Below are positions 35,880 through 47,640 of a DNA stretch of 64,000 bases, piece after piece. Position numbers and translations under genes: made by a program. Source of the DNA: Lunularia cruciata (Eukaryota; Streptophyta; Marchantiopsida; Lunulariales; Lunulariaceae); assembly GCA_948567375.1 (NCBI GenBank), contig OX419761.1:31100243-31164242 (forward strand). Reading direction: 5' to 3'. The notes under the pieces are model-generated. The model was not told the DNA's origin. It saw only the letters and a list, made by a program, of their open reading frames with translations, and searched no databases. The stretch's first letter is position 1; every line of letters begins with the position of its first letter.

Positions 35880-38800
35880 CAAGAGTGTGGGTGCTATCAA
35901 GCCCCATCATTAGTAGCCTATCTACAATCTATACTACATAAAGGGTGACTAACTATAGGTCAAGTACATCTAGGACATAATTGCTATCCTTGAAGAACCA
36001 CCATGAGAGGAGTCAAACATGCCATATCTCATCCTCAAGAACAACTATCACACACTAACATAGTAGTGGCTCCATCAGAAGAGCCATATAATATACACTA
36101 CAAGCTTGCACGTACAAGTGCCAAGCTTGGATCCCTAGTGCCATCAATATTTGGGAGGTGACATGGTGCACAATTACACACATGATCCTTCCAAACAAGA
36201 TCATCATGTCCTTCCAACTCGAGAACTCCAGAAGGAAAAACCTTACTCTCAAGATAGTGCAGCCTATAGTAACATCAAGTGTCATTGGTGTATTCTATTG
36301 GAGATATATATAGTCACTTGGATGAAATTGGAAAATAAAGGGTTTATAACCTCATCCTTGAATAGTAGTATAGCATAAGGTATCCCTATTCTGAGCAATT
36401 GCTAAGTTCTCAAAGGCCATCGGCATTATTTTCCAAAAGATCCTTGCCTGTTGAGAACATGCACTCAATCATATGTCTAGATCATTGGAGTCCAAAACTA
36501 CAATAACATCACAATGAATAGCACTAGGTAAATCTAGATCTTGTCCATAGAGTAGAAAGTAAGGAAAGAAGGATGCTAAGGAGGCTTGCTGGTTGAACCA
36601 ATAGCCCATGGCCAACAAGGTAATTGGAGATCCCAATCTCTCAAGTGGCCTCTCTGCAAAGTATACGTACACAATCCTCTCTTCATCGTTGGAACGACTC
36701 TCTACTAAGCCATCTACCTCAAGGTGATCTTAGGAGGTAGTGCAATGATCAATCAAGGCCTTGTCATACAAGACCTAAAACCCTCCCATGAACTCTATAC
36801 CTTGATCAGTCTAAACCTCAATTGGTGCACCAAAATGGCTAAGAACAAGTAAACTACCTATTTATTGGACTTATCAAGAAGTGCCACTAACTAAATCCAC
36901 TTGGAGAAGTGCTCCACTATAACCAAAAAAATATTAATGATATCTCACAATCAATGGTAAAGGTCTAGCAAAGTCCAAAATCCAATGGTAACCCAATCTC
37001 AAGATAGGTAATGGGTGATATGGTGGTATAGAAGCATTAAATGATGCTTTAACTTGGTCACAAACCACACATTTGGCAACAAACTATTGTACATTGGTCT
37101 GCATATTGTGCCACAAATAATGAATCTAGAGTAAGTTATTTGTATGCTTCACTCCAAAATGTCCTAGCTCCTCATGAGCATAACGTACCAACTATGGTTT
37201 TTGATATGGAAGTGGTACTATTTGCACTTTACCATCCTCTCATACACAAAGAAGGTATTGCACTTCAATATAAACCGCCTAGCTTGCTAAAGAACATGGT
37301 CTCTCTCCTTGGCACAAATTGCACCACCCACAACACCAATGTGAAGATAATCCATCATTAAGACATCACCATGAATGTCTCATTGACTTGTACCAATATC
37401 TCTACCCTTTGGGTCTATGATCTCAACAACTCTTCTTGTATGTGTTGAGAGAGATACCACCATGGCTTCAAAAAATATACATAGAAAGGTAGATGTATGC
37501 CAACCTAGCACCATCTCCTCATCTATCTCACCATGCTAACATGCTCCACTCTAGTCATACTGGCTAGGACATGGATTTCTACTCAACCTATCTACATCAT
37601 GTATCACCACTCAAAGTCTATGAATAACTATGAAATCATACTCTTGTAAAATTAGAGTCCACTATGCAAGCTTCCTTGAAATCTTGTTAGATTCCATCAA
37701 CCACTTCAATGGTGGATAATCAATGATGAGAGTGAAGGGATTACCAAATAAGTAATATAAAAAATGTGCTATTACCCATATTGATGCCAAGCATTCTCTC
37801 TCATATGAAGTATACTTTTTCTCCACTAAATTGTTGGAGCAACTAGCATAGGCCACCACAAACTTCTTCCTCTCATCATCCTATTAGGTGAGCATTGCTC
37901 CAAGTCCCAATATACTCCAATTAATATGAAGCTAAAATGGTTGTCCTCTAATTGGTCTCCTATGAATAGGGATAGATGTCAACCTCTCCTTGAGCTATAT
38001 ATAAAATTCATCTCTTGCTCATCTCCCCAACACCACTCTTATGTAAGTTCCATCAAGGCCTTGGAAATGGCACTAAATCTTCTAATATATCAACAATAGA
38101 AGCTTGCCAACCAAAGGAATGCTTGCACTCTACTCACATCTATAGGCCAAGGAATACATGCAATAGCCTCCACCTTGGTTTGCTAAACATCCAGTCCTCC
38201 AAGGAAGATATTGTGACCCAAATACTTAACTTGCTTGTGGAAGAATCTACACTTCCCTTGATGTAATTTGAGTCCATGAGATATCAAGCTCTCAAACACC
38301 TCCAAAAAATGTCTTTCATGCTCCTCCATAGTAGTGTTATAGACCAAAATATCATCAATATAGCACCAAGAAAAATCCAATCTTGTTAGGATCCTATCCA
38401 TGACCCTTTGGAACTAGGCAAGAGTGTTCTTTAACCCAAATGATAAGAACCTCCAATGATATAATACATCCTTATCATGAGGATCAATAGCCTAAAATGT
38501 TATCTTGGACTTGTCCTCCTCCCTAATTGACAAGTAATGATATCTTGCTCAAAGATCTAAAGTACTAAAGACCTTTGTATGCTTGATCGCATATCAAAGA
38601 TCTCCTTTGGCTTAAGCATGGCATACCACTCAACCTTAATATATTCGTTGATAGGATGGTAATCTCTACATATCTGCCTTCTTGTGTGAATGACATGCAT
38701 ATCCTTCTTGGTTGACATCATTGTAACTAAAGTATACTCTCTATGTGAAATCTCCACCAAAATAGCCTCAAAAAGGTCTTTACTCTAGTTCTAAATAAAT

Positions 38801-38960
38801 GCTCTCTCCATGTCACTATACTTGTAAGGACATCAACAAATTGGTGTAAAGCTTGTAAGCTCAATCCAAATAAAAAGTCCTTTTAGAGCATCCAAAATTT
38901 TCATACTAAAGGCAAAAAAAACTTGTGTAGCTCTTCAAGAACCTCCAAACTCTTTATCTT
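35880..38960 (-). pseudogene. Reverse transcriptase, RNase H, integrase and PHD finger of C2
   Basis: Fragments colinear with C3 49000-52040: RT active site CYIDDILVYN near 38350; RNase H KYTSYERECLASIW near 37800; integrase segment MGYWFNQQASLASFFPYFLL near 36580; PHD-like sequence MLVCDSCS near 35990. Many stops and frameshifts. It shows that the PHD finger belongs to the family and is not peculiar to C3. Confidence 0.8.
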
Positions 38961-39419
38961 TCCTCTCTTGTAAGCTTAGGTCCAATGTTTGACTCCCAAG
39001 TCAAACATTCCTTTATTATTGATCCTTTATTATTGATGTAAGAGTGGCAGATGTAGTGAATGGCTGCTACACTAGGCCCTTGGGAGCAATAATGTCCTGC
39101 TTCCAACCACTAGAGTCTCCAACCTTAGTGAAAAAAACTCTCTCTGCTCTAGTTGCAAACTCCATACGTCCTCTAGCTACATCTCAAGTAGACCAAGGGT
39201 GTAACCCAAGTAGACCAAGCTCACTTGGATGGAACCCAAGTAGACTACTCTCACTAGTAACCATTGACTATGTCCCAAGAATACCATGCCCACTTGGTCC
39301 ATCATCCCTCACATGTGTCTCAATTGTCTTGATAGGCACAAGTGTCCAAGTGGTGATGCCTATCAAGAGTATCTTACATTACCCTGCCAAGCCAAGACTC
39401 ACAATCTAGGTCAAAAATT

Positions 39420-40350
39420 CAGGTCCATAGCTTGACCTAACACCTAACACTTGGATGCATCTAACACTACTGTAACAATGGTTGTACCGGTATGAAAACC
39501 CATTGCCCGCTCCATCTCATCAATGTTGGGTTCCACCAATTGATGTAATTGTGAGTCCTAAACAAGTCCAAGACATCCCTCACAACAATCATGGGAGCTT
39601 GGGAAACTCATAAGTGTGAGTAGAGTGGCTCTAGGCTGTCCAACAAGGTTCACTACTACCATAGGTGACCTATCAACCATTACCATCATTTGAAATTGGT
39701 GTTCAACATTCAAAATTTCATCAATAGTAAGGTGGTCTAGTCATTGAATCTCATCATAAGCACAATGTAGAACTTCTTTAGGTAAGAGATTTGTCTACCA
39801 AAGAGAAAGATGATGAGCCCATGATTCCACTCTAGCTGCATCCAATAACACAATAGGTCTGATCCAATAATGGACCTTATGTGTACTCACCACCATCTGT
39901 GTACAAGAATCACCTATCAAAGTGACACTCTCCAAAATGTACATTGGAGAAATAATCTAATGAACCTGGAGATGTTGTAGTATAAGTAACATCTCCTGAA
40001 ACACACCACAATGGAGCTCTTGTAGACCTTAACCTTGACCATCATGAGTATGTTCCTAACATGGCCATCTAGAAATCACCAAATGAATGGGACCATGTCT
40101 CTCCAAATCTTGCATCCCCAACATAGAAATGTCTACTCATAGGGTCTTTAGGTAACCCTTGACTATTTAAATCAATAATAGCTCAAGATACCAATAGGCC
40201 AAGTGTGTCATATGATGTAGAGAGAGTTTCCTAGTAATCTCATTTCTCTCCATATACAAGTACCTTTGTACTTGTATATCTACTTGTAGTACCGTAGCTA
40301 GTCCAGGGCTAATCCCACCAAACAACTCCAATAGACATACTACCTCCATT
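39420..40350 (-). pseudogene. DNA methyltransferase domain of C2
   Basis: Motif I (CLLELFGGISPGLATVL) is encoded near 40345-40295, followed by VQRYLYMERNEITRKLSLHH; the remaining motifs follow in broken frames towards 39420. Order and spacing agree with C3. Inactive. Confidence 0.8.
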
Positions 40351-41330
40351 GGATATTGCCAAGCAACAAGTGTGGTATCCAAAAGTGACAAGGTAATAGA
40401 ATATAGAGGCTCATCCTCACATTGGTCTCTTGGTGGTACAAAGGTTCCACTCCAAGCTTGTTGCACCAGTTGATCTTTATGTTATTGCAATTCCTTCTCA
40501 AACTTCACAATAAAATATCCAAGGTGGATGGAACAATCCCATTCATACTCCAAATCTGAGTGATCCTTTAGTACTAGAGCATCTTCCATATGGGCATTAC
40601 CCTCCACTAAGTCATCTGGCCAAGTAACAAAACCATTGAAAGCTAAAACTGATGCCATGGTCTTTGATTGTAGTGAGCCAAGACTACCACTACTAAACAT
40701 ACTAGTAGGCAACATACCCATCCCTCACTTGACCTGGTCTATAGGAGACTATCTCCTCCAAATAGTCAATATTGAAACCCATGGCATATAATATTGCTCT
40801 ACCAACTAGGACATCATATGACTCTATTACTATTGCAATGGCCTGAGCTCTCACCACAAAGCCGTCAGTTGGATGACTGGGCTAAGCTTGGACAATAAGC
40901 TCTCCACATGTGATGTGCTATGTAAAACCACTACCTAGAGGTGTCTGGATGTGAAAACAACACCTCTCCATATCATTCTTTTGTAGCTCAAGATCAACAA
41001 CTACAACCTTCCTCAGCATAAGGGGCTATGCACTAGAGTCTAATAAGACCCTTTGTGGTGTATAGAACTTCCTTGAAGGTCCCACTAAACAAAAAATCCT
41101 CCTTTGGTTATCCATTAGGACAACTCTAGGTGTGAACCAAGCTCAAAGCACGTCTAACTAGTAACTCCTCCAACCTAGTTATTGCTACTTGCCATAAACC
41201 ATTGGTTGTTGAGCACATCCCATGCTCCTCAACCAAGTCATCTCTACTATCAACCACCTTTGCTTTAGAAGCAAGGACCATCATCCCTACTCTCACAAAG
41301 TGTAGTAGCCAATCGAAACACTAGAATTGG
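40351..41330 (-). pseudogene. Protease and linker of C2
   Basis: Colinear with C3 46640-47640. The active site reads VLLDSSA near 41040, keeping the Asp that C3 has lost. Interrupted by insert X at 41331. Confidence 0.7.
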
Positions 41331-41384
41331 GCCTATAATACCTATTTGTGCATGTATGTGTTATTGTGATATTTAGTTTGGTAT
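41331..41384. other. Left edge of insert X in C2
   Basis: Sequence of unknown origin between C2 and the T solo LTR; it begins CCTATAATACC at about 41334. No target duplication is visible at the two X/C2 junctions. Confidence 0.4.
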
Positions 41385-42124
41385 TGTAATACCAAGAGCT
41401 AGCCATATGATCTAGATGTGAAATTCAGTGTGGTAACATCTAGAATGATGTTATACATGATGGTCAAAATAGATAAGATAGAAGTATCAAAAAAAGAGTA
41501 TTTCTACTAATAGGATAGAAACCAAAATAGACTTGAGAACCTTAGAACCAATAGCTAGACATATGATTTAAAGGTGAGAATTGGTTTGATAACATCTGGA
41601 AGGATGTTACACATGATGGACTAAACAGATCAGAAAGAGGTATCACCAAAAGAGGACTTCTACTAATAGAGTAGGAACCAAAATATGCCTGAAATCTTTG
41701 AAGGCAATTTTGGAGGCCTAAACGCATGAACTAGGCCTAAAAAATGTGCAGATCCCTCCCCCAAGGGAAGAAAGGCTAGCCTTCCCTCCCCCCCTGCTTT
41801 GTCTTGTTGAGAGCTTTCCAACGGTACCTTACTCACGTGATTCTGAGATTCCTATAGGAAGATTCCCTAAAAGATTCCCTCCAGTCAAAGCTTGTTTGAC
41901 CAACCAGATAGGACCTAGACCAGGCATGTCACCCATCCAAGTAAGTAATCCAAGGGTGGATCTTGCTGACATGTCACCTATCTGTGTCCCTAATCCTATG
42001 GTGGAGTTTCCTTGGAGGAGATCCTCTTTGTCAATATAATAAAGAGAAGGTGCTCCTTTGGGGCAGCGAATGTTTGAGTGTGCAATCTGTGTTTTCTCTC
42101 TTCTCTTGTCCTCGGAGTATTATA
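41385..42124 (+). repeat. Family T solo LTR with target duplication GGTAT
   Basis: It starts TGTAATACCAAG and ends GGAGTATTATA; GGTAT is at 41380-41384 and 42125-42129. A TATA box (TATAATAAA) lies at 42035-42043. The first 370 bp hold two tandem copies of a U3 unit (breakpoint near 41570). No internal sequence, so it arose by recombination between two LTRs. Confidence 0.95.
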
Positions 42125-42129
42125 GGTAT

Positions 42130-42959
42130 TCAAGTTCTTGAGCAATATTATTATATACTGATAAAGGATGGTTCTACATTAGTCATGATTAGCTAAATTT
42201 AGTCATAGTTAAGATAGAGGAGAATTTATTTTAGAGGAAATAGAAAATGTATTGATTTGGTATTATTCTTAGGTGTTTGGCTTTGAAGAAAGAGTTGAGA
42301 ATTCTTGGACCCACAAACCTTTTTGCTTTGGATTCTTCCATAGTCCAAGGATAGCCCATGTGAAGGAATCCTTGACTTAGTGGGTTGGTTCAAGATAAGA
42401 CCACATGCTTAAGGGAATATTCCCTTAAGTATGGATATTCCTTTAGACTTTTAGCTTTATTTGACTTTTAGTCTAGTAACTTGAGTTACTCGTGTAATTA
42501 GTAGCTTTGGTACATAATTATTTCATAAGTATATTCCCTAAGGGTGAAGAGGTATTCATCATCCTTTCATTTTCAAATATCTCTCTCTCATTGAGTTCTC
42601 TAGTGAGCAATGGTTTAAGTCTTGGAGTGTTAGATTTGGAACAGTATGATGGAGTTCGAGTTCCTTGCCTTCTTAGTCCATGGTGAGTTGTCATACTTTG
42701 CTTTTCTCCCTCTAGGAACACACAAGGTGCTTAGCTGTGGAGCCTATAGATCAAAGGCTTGGGGTAACCTATCACTATTGGTTTGAGAGTGCATAGATCC
42801 CAACCAACAGAACCCTTCACTCTAGGTTTTGGTATTCTTACGATCGATCAGAATAGTAACGGATGACCTAACTTTTCATCGTACCACGCACTCCTGGTCT
42901 ATTGGTCATCACTTGCAACATTGCCAATGAGAAATACACAACAATCCTAGAAGGAAAGA
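42130..42959. other. Insert X, segment before C3
   Basis: No coding sequence was recognised. It contains a perfect 22-bp palindrome (CTTAAGGGAATATTCCCTTAA plus G) at 42408-42429 and LTR-like TATA/ATTCCC words, so it may be part of another LTR element. Confidence 0.4.
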
Positions 42960-43398
42960 TGTCACGCCATTTGTAGTTCCACGTCTAGATGCTCGGACAT
43001 TGGAGTTCCAGTGATGGTAGTTAGAGTTATTCTAACAGTTTCTCAGGGACTACTTTTTGATGGTTAGATTTTGTGTTTGGGGTACTGACTTCACGGTGGA
43101 GCCCACCGTCACTTTGCACCGTCAAGTGTGCTGTCAGCGGGACCGTTAGGGTTTTAGGGCTAGCTCGAGTCCAGGGGGTATAGTTTCGAAGTGAGCTCTA
43201 GAGAGCTCACTTCCCTGATGTTGAGCCTTCGAGTTCCTAGCTATGGTGGACAGAGGCCGGCGAACGTCACCTGGATTCTCTATGCTTGAGTGGGTGTGGC
43301 TTGACTGTAATCAATGCTTAGTTGTTGGCAGTTTATAGAGTGACAGATCAAGTACTGATCTGAGTTGAGTTGGGTTGAGAATGTTAAGCAATCTGATT
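42960..43398 (+). repeat. 5' terminal block B of C3
   Basis: It starts TGTCACGCC and ends AATCTGATT right before the primer region. It matches 52317-52764 with about 24 differences, all transitions, and one 9-bp indel. An 8-bp-stem hairpin (GTGAGCTC-TAGA-GAGCTCAC) lies at 43191-43210 just before the segment complementary to the primer region. Block A is absent at this end. Confidence 0.93.
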
Positions 43399-43413
43399 AC
43401 ATCAGAGAAGTGA
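43399..43413 (+). other. Putative self-priming primer-binding site of C3
   Basis: ACATCAGAGAAGTGA is the exact reverse complement of TCACTTCTCTGATGT in the 3' LTR copy (52572-52586) and differs by one base from the 5' copy (43208-43222). The complementary strand would have its 3' end next to the U5 end, the geometry needed to prime minus-strand DNA. No tRNA match is as good. Confidence 0.6.
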
Positions 43414-43518
43414 AGTCAGGGGGAAATCGGGTGCAGGAACGTTGAATGTTGGTGGTATCTCCAAGCTCGGTGGATCGTGGTAGCTCGATTCAGGTTCTGT
43501 GTTTCCCTAGTGTGCAGA

Positions 43519-43885
43519 GGTGGAGTTGGAAAAGCTCTTCTCATGAAATTGTGATTTGGAAAAACCCGTTTTGTCAATTTGGCTCGAGTGGAAAGTTAGC
43601 GAGGGATTTGGCGGACATCCATCTTTAGGGTTTACGTCAGATTTTGGGCCAAAATTGGAGGAGTTTTGCTGTTTGGCCAGATTTGGAGAAGAAAGTGAAA
43701 TTGAAGGTGGAGTTGGAAAGCTCTTCTCATGAAATTGTGATTTGGAAAAACCCATTTTGTCAATTTGGCTCGAGTGGAAAGTTAGCGGGGGATTTGGCGG
43801 ACATCCATCTTTAGGGTTTACGTCAGATTTTGGGCCAGAATTGGAGGAGTTTTGCTGTTTGGCCAGATTTGGAGAAGTTTCGCTA
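43519..43885. repeat. Tandem duplication in the C3 leader, period 186 bp
   Basis: The block GGTGGAGTTGGAAAAGCTC at 43519 recurs at 43706; copies differ at few positions. C1 has only one copy, so the duplication is recent. Confidence 0.9.
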
Positions 43886-44107
43886 GTTTGGAGGAGTTTC
43901 GCAGATTTGGAGAAGTTTCACCAATTTTGGAGGAGGTTCGAAGTGGCAACAAGAAAGGGTTTAGGGTTCAGGCTTCGAGGCATAGGGCTGTGGGCTATGA
44001 GAGGCTACGAAGGCCTAGAAGGGCCAGCAAGCCAGCTTGCTGGCGTGAGGCTAGCTAGTTTAGTGTAGATCTTGGTCATTGGTTGGCAAAATCTGCCTTT
44101 CTTGCTA

Positions 44108-44178
44108 GATTGTGCGCAATAGGGTTTGACCCCTAGATCTCTTGTTCCTAGACTAGTGCCCTAGCCAATTGGTCCACC
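44108..44178 (-). ncRNA. tRNA-like segment antisense to the C3 leader
   Basis: The minus strand has CCAATTGGCTAGGGCACTAG (D-arm/A-box-like) and GGGGTCAAACCC (T-arm/B-box-like) at tRNA distance, with a possible anticodon stem between. Conserved in C1 (6406-6478, plus strand). The acceptor stem is not convincing, so it is a tRNA-derived or SINE-like relic rather than a working tRNA. Confidence 0.4.
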
Positions 44179-44641
44179 CTCACTTGTTGTCATAGTGACT
44201 GTGCCACTGTTATCTATACACATGTAGCTTTGGCTAGGAGAGGCAGTTTGATCCTATTCTTGGTGATCCTGGTAGCTTAGGACTTAGATACAAATTACTC
44301 TTATGTCAAATGCCAAATGGTGGCAGAGTCAGTCCCATGTTGTGTTATGAGATGGAAGGTTTTCATTTAGAGTTCTTGTGATTGGATCCCCTCCATTCTC
44401 TACTTCTTGTTTGTGCACCACGTTTGTGTGAGGTGCCCTGACTTTTGAGCGTTGGTGCTCTAGTGTGCTCTCGGTGGTGAGGCTGGAGTGATGACCAGTC
44501 AAACTACCTTTGTTTCTCTCCGGTGAGACAGGAAGTGATGACCTGTAGACCGTGAGAGTGCATGTTATGATGGCAGGTTACAGGTTGCCCTTCCCCTAGT
44601 GTAGTTATCTTGGTAGAGTTACATTAGTGGGTGGTGTTTAG

Positions 44642-46543
44642 TTGGTGTTGGCACGTGGTGGTGTTGGCACTTGGTGGGGTACTAGCGATTGCGACTTGTG
44701 GTTGCAGTTGGTGGTTCGGGTTTGCTGTTGCAGTTACCTGGTCACGACGGAGTTCTTTGGAGATTCCAGAGGAGTTAGCCCTGTAGTACGCAGTGGGTTT
44801 ACTCGGAGTGGTGCTCGGTATCAGCCGGTATCTCAGGTCCCAGTGAGGGAGGAGATTGACTCTGAGTTGGAGTTCGACACAGGAGCTGATTCAGTTGAGA
44901 GTGCACTTGGTGTGTCCGCACCGTTGTTGTGGGACATGGATGAGATTTATGGGGCCTCCAAAGGCCCTAGGCGTTACTCTGGTATAGTGGGTACCATTGA
45001 GTTGGATGACTTCATCCAGGAGTTTGATAGTTGGTGTGATTTGCAGCAGATGCGGAACCCGACTTTGTTCACACCCTTCATGGCATGGAAGGGGTTGTTT
45101 CAGCACTTGGAGGGTCCGCCGATGGACGACTACCATGAGTTCAGGAGAGCTCATTTGGAGGAGATTGAGTTATGGAGACAATATTGGTCTCCACACTATG
45201 TCTCCATCACTTTAGGCTCGGTGGCCAGGAGTAGATCGGTTGTACCCACGAGTTCTAGCTCGAGTAGTGTTGGTGGAGCTAGTGGAGGTGCACTAGCTGG
45301 AGATAGTGCTACGACGAGTGGAGGTACCGTTGCAGGAGGTGGTGTGGTACCGGGGTTTAACCCCATGGTGGAGTTCTTCCTATGTTTGAGGCAGAACTAC
45401 CAGGGAGTGCGGACTGACAAGCTGAGGAGCTTGCAGGAGTTCTAGCGGAAGGCTGGAGAGAGCCTACGCGAGGCATATACTCGCATGAGGCGGCTGATCA
45501 GTTTCACTCAGGGAGTTATTGAGGCCCAGGCAGTCCAGTTTTGGTATGGGATACTGGACAAGGAGTTGCGACGTAGAGTTCGTGATGCTACGTTGTTGCA
45601 GGCTACTTCGCCCACTTTGGCAATAGTCTTTGGTTTGGCTGAGCGTATTGAGCTCAACATGGTGGAGGAGAGAGTGGTGACAGTTGGATTTGGTAGAGAG
45701 ACCTCATCCACGGTTGTGACTTCTTCTAGAGTGCAGTAGAGTGCACCACGCCCAGTTGGTTTTTGAGGACAAGGTGGATAGCCCAGATCCTATGGAGCGA
45801 GTGGAGGGCCTAGTGGAGTTAGACCCTTACCCTCATTTTCGGGTCAGCAGCAGCCAGTGAGTGGTGGTGTTTCTTGTTGGACTTGTGGTGGACCTCACCA
45901 TAGGAGAGAGTGTACTCAGGGCAGTGGACCTGATACCTCTGGTGCATCACAGCCAGCACAGAGGCAGTGTGAGCATTGCCACAGATTTGGTCACACTAGT
46001 GACCGGTGTTTTGACCTACACCCGGAGTTACGGAGTGGTAGGGCTGCTATGGCAGGTAGTAGAGGAGCTCCAGTTCATGGAGGACGAGGTGGTAGAGGTG
46101 GTGGTAGAGGATCTACACCTAGTAGGGGTGCGGTACCTACCCTTACTTCTGACACAGCTATGGCTACTCGGATTGAGCAGTTGGAGCAGAGATTGGCTAG
46201 TATGGCTATTGCTCAGAGGAGATCAGATTCGGGTGTTGAGGCTTCCACCTCATATGCTGGTGATAGAGATGCTTTGGACTTCATGTGCGGAGCAGCACAA
46301 GTAGATGCATCTGCAGCAGTGACTAGGAGTGCAGTTTGTGCTCCAGAGCCTAGAGGAGCATCAGTGGAGTTGGACCCACAGAGAGGAGAGGTTGGGAGAC
46401 AGGTCAGACTTCCCCAATCTTTCATGCTATCTGAGGCATTACAGACGACATCCATGGTTCCTAGATGTCCCAGTGCAGGTGTGGTAGGTGGTGATGGAGT
46501 ACCTGATGGAGTACTTGCTAGTCAGCCACCTGCTACTACATAG
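44642..46543 (+). pseudogene. Gag of C3 with two zinc knuckles
   Basis: A single frame (2) broken by TAG at 45443, 45737, 45779 and 46541 and TGA near 45764. The N-terminal part (VREEIDSELEFDTGADSVES) is of unknown type; the core FWYGILDKELRRRVRDATL at about 45540-45600 is the retrotransposon gag signature. Two zinc fingers follow: CWTCGGPHHRREC (45878 on) with slightly unusual spacing, and canonical CEHCHRFGHTSDRC (near 45970). A Gly/Arg-rich stretch and a likely coiled coil (MATRIEQLEQRLASMAIAQR) come next. The true start codon is uncertain. Confidence 0.85.
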
Positions 46544-46555
46544 ACTGAGTCTAGC

Positions 46556-47640
46556 ATGATGTTGGGGGCGGCTCAGCTGATTATGCGGCATCCTTTATTT
46601 TCAGCCAGTGACATGTTTACATTGGGCGTTGATCCAGCCCCAGTGTTCCGGTTGGCTGCTACGTTGTGTGAGAGTAGGGATGGTGCAGTTCCTACTACTA
46701 GAGTAGAGGTGGTTGGTAGTGGAGCTGACTTGGTTGAGGAGCATGGGATCCGTTCAGCGACCAGTGGTTTATGGCAGGCAGCAGCGCCTAGACTGGAGGA
46801 GTTGCCAACTAGACCGGCCTTTGAGAGAGCGCGGTTTACACCTGGTGTTGTCCTATTGGATAACCAGAGGGGGATCTTTCGTTTAGTGGGACCTTCAGGG
46901 AAGGTCTATACACCACAGAGAGTCTTGTTAGGCTCTGGTGCGCAGCCCCTTATGTTGGGGAAGGCTGCAGTTGTTGGTCTGGAGTTACGGAAGACCGATG
47001 TGGAGAGGTGTCCATTTCAGATCCAGACATCTCTAGGTGGTGGTTTGACACAGTACATCACACGTGGGGAGCTTGTTGTCCAGGTTCAGCCTGGTCATCC
47101 GACTGATAGCTCGGTGGTGAGAGCTCAGGCTATTGCGACAAAAGCTGAGTCATATGATGTGCTAGTTGGGGGAGCAGTGTTATACCCTATGGGTTTTAGC
47201 ATTGAGTATTGGGAGGAGACAGCCTCTTATAGACCTGGTTGGCAGTCTGGTGAGGGACGGGTATGTCGCCAACCAGTACGCTTCAATAGTGGCAGTCTTG
47301 GCTCACTACAGTCCGGGACCATGGCAACATCAGTTTTAGCTTTCAGCGGTGCAGTTACTTGGCCTGGTGACTTGTTGGAGAGGAATGCCCATGCAGAGGA
47401 TACTCCAGTACCAGAGGAGATCACTCGGCTATGGAGTACGAGTGGGATTGTTCCATCCACCTTGGATGTTCCATTGTGGAGTTCAGAGGAGGCATTGCAG
47501 CAGCATGCAGATCAGTTGGTGCAGCAGGCTTGGAGTGGAGCCTTCGTACCATCAGGGGATGAGTGTGAGGATGAGCCTCTAGAGGCGATTGCTTTAACAC
47601 CTCTAGATACTACACTCATTGCTTGGCAGTATCCAGTAGA
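46556..47640 (+). pseudogene. Protease and linker of C3
   Basis: The frame continues from gag. The protease active site reads VLLGSGAQPLMLGK (Gly codon at 46931-46933); C1 and C2 keep Asp at this place, so the catalytic Asp is lost here. The C-terminal protease block YDVLVGGAVLYPMGFSIEYW follows. About 130 residues of linker (SLGSLQSGTMATSVLAFSG to WSGAFVPSGDECEDEP) then lead straight into the methyltransferase; the linker is conserved in C1 and C2 and its function is unknown. Confidence 0.85.

Larger units (their letters stand above)
43414..44641 (+). other. Leader of C3
   Basis: Untranslated leader with a 186-bp tandem duplication (43519-43885) and the antisense tRNA-like segment at 44108-44178. 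No convincing coding sequence. Confidence 0.6.

Noticed and set aside
45861-46304. 147-codon frame overlapping C3 gag in another frame
   Set aside because: The other frame encodes two zinc knuckles and is conserved; this one has no family resemblance.
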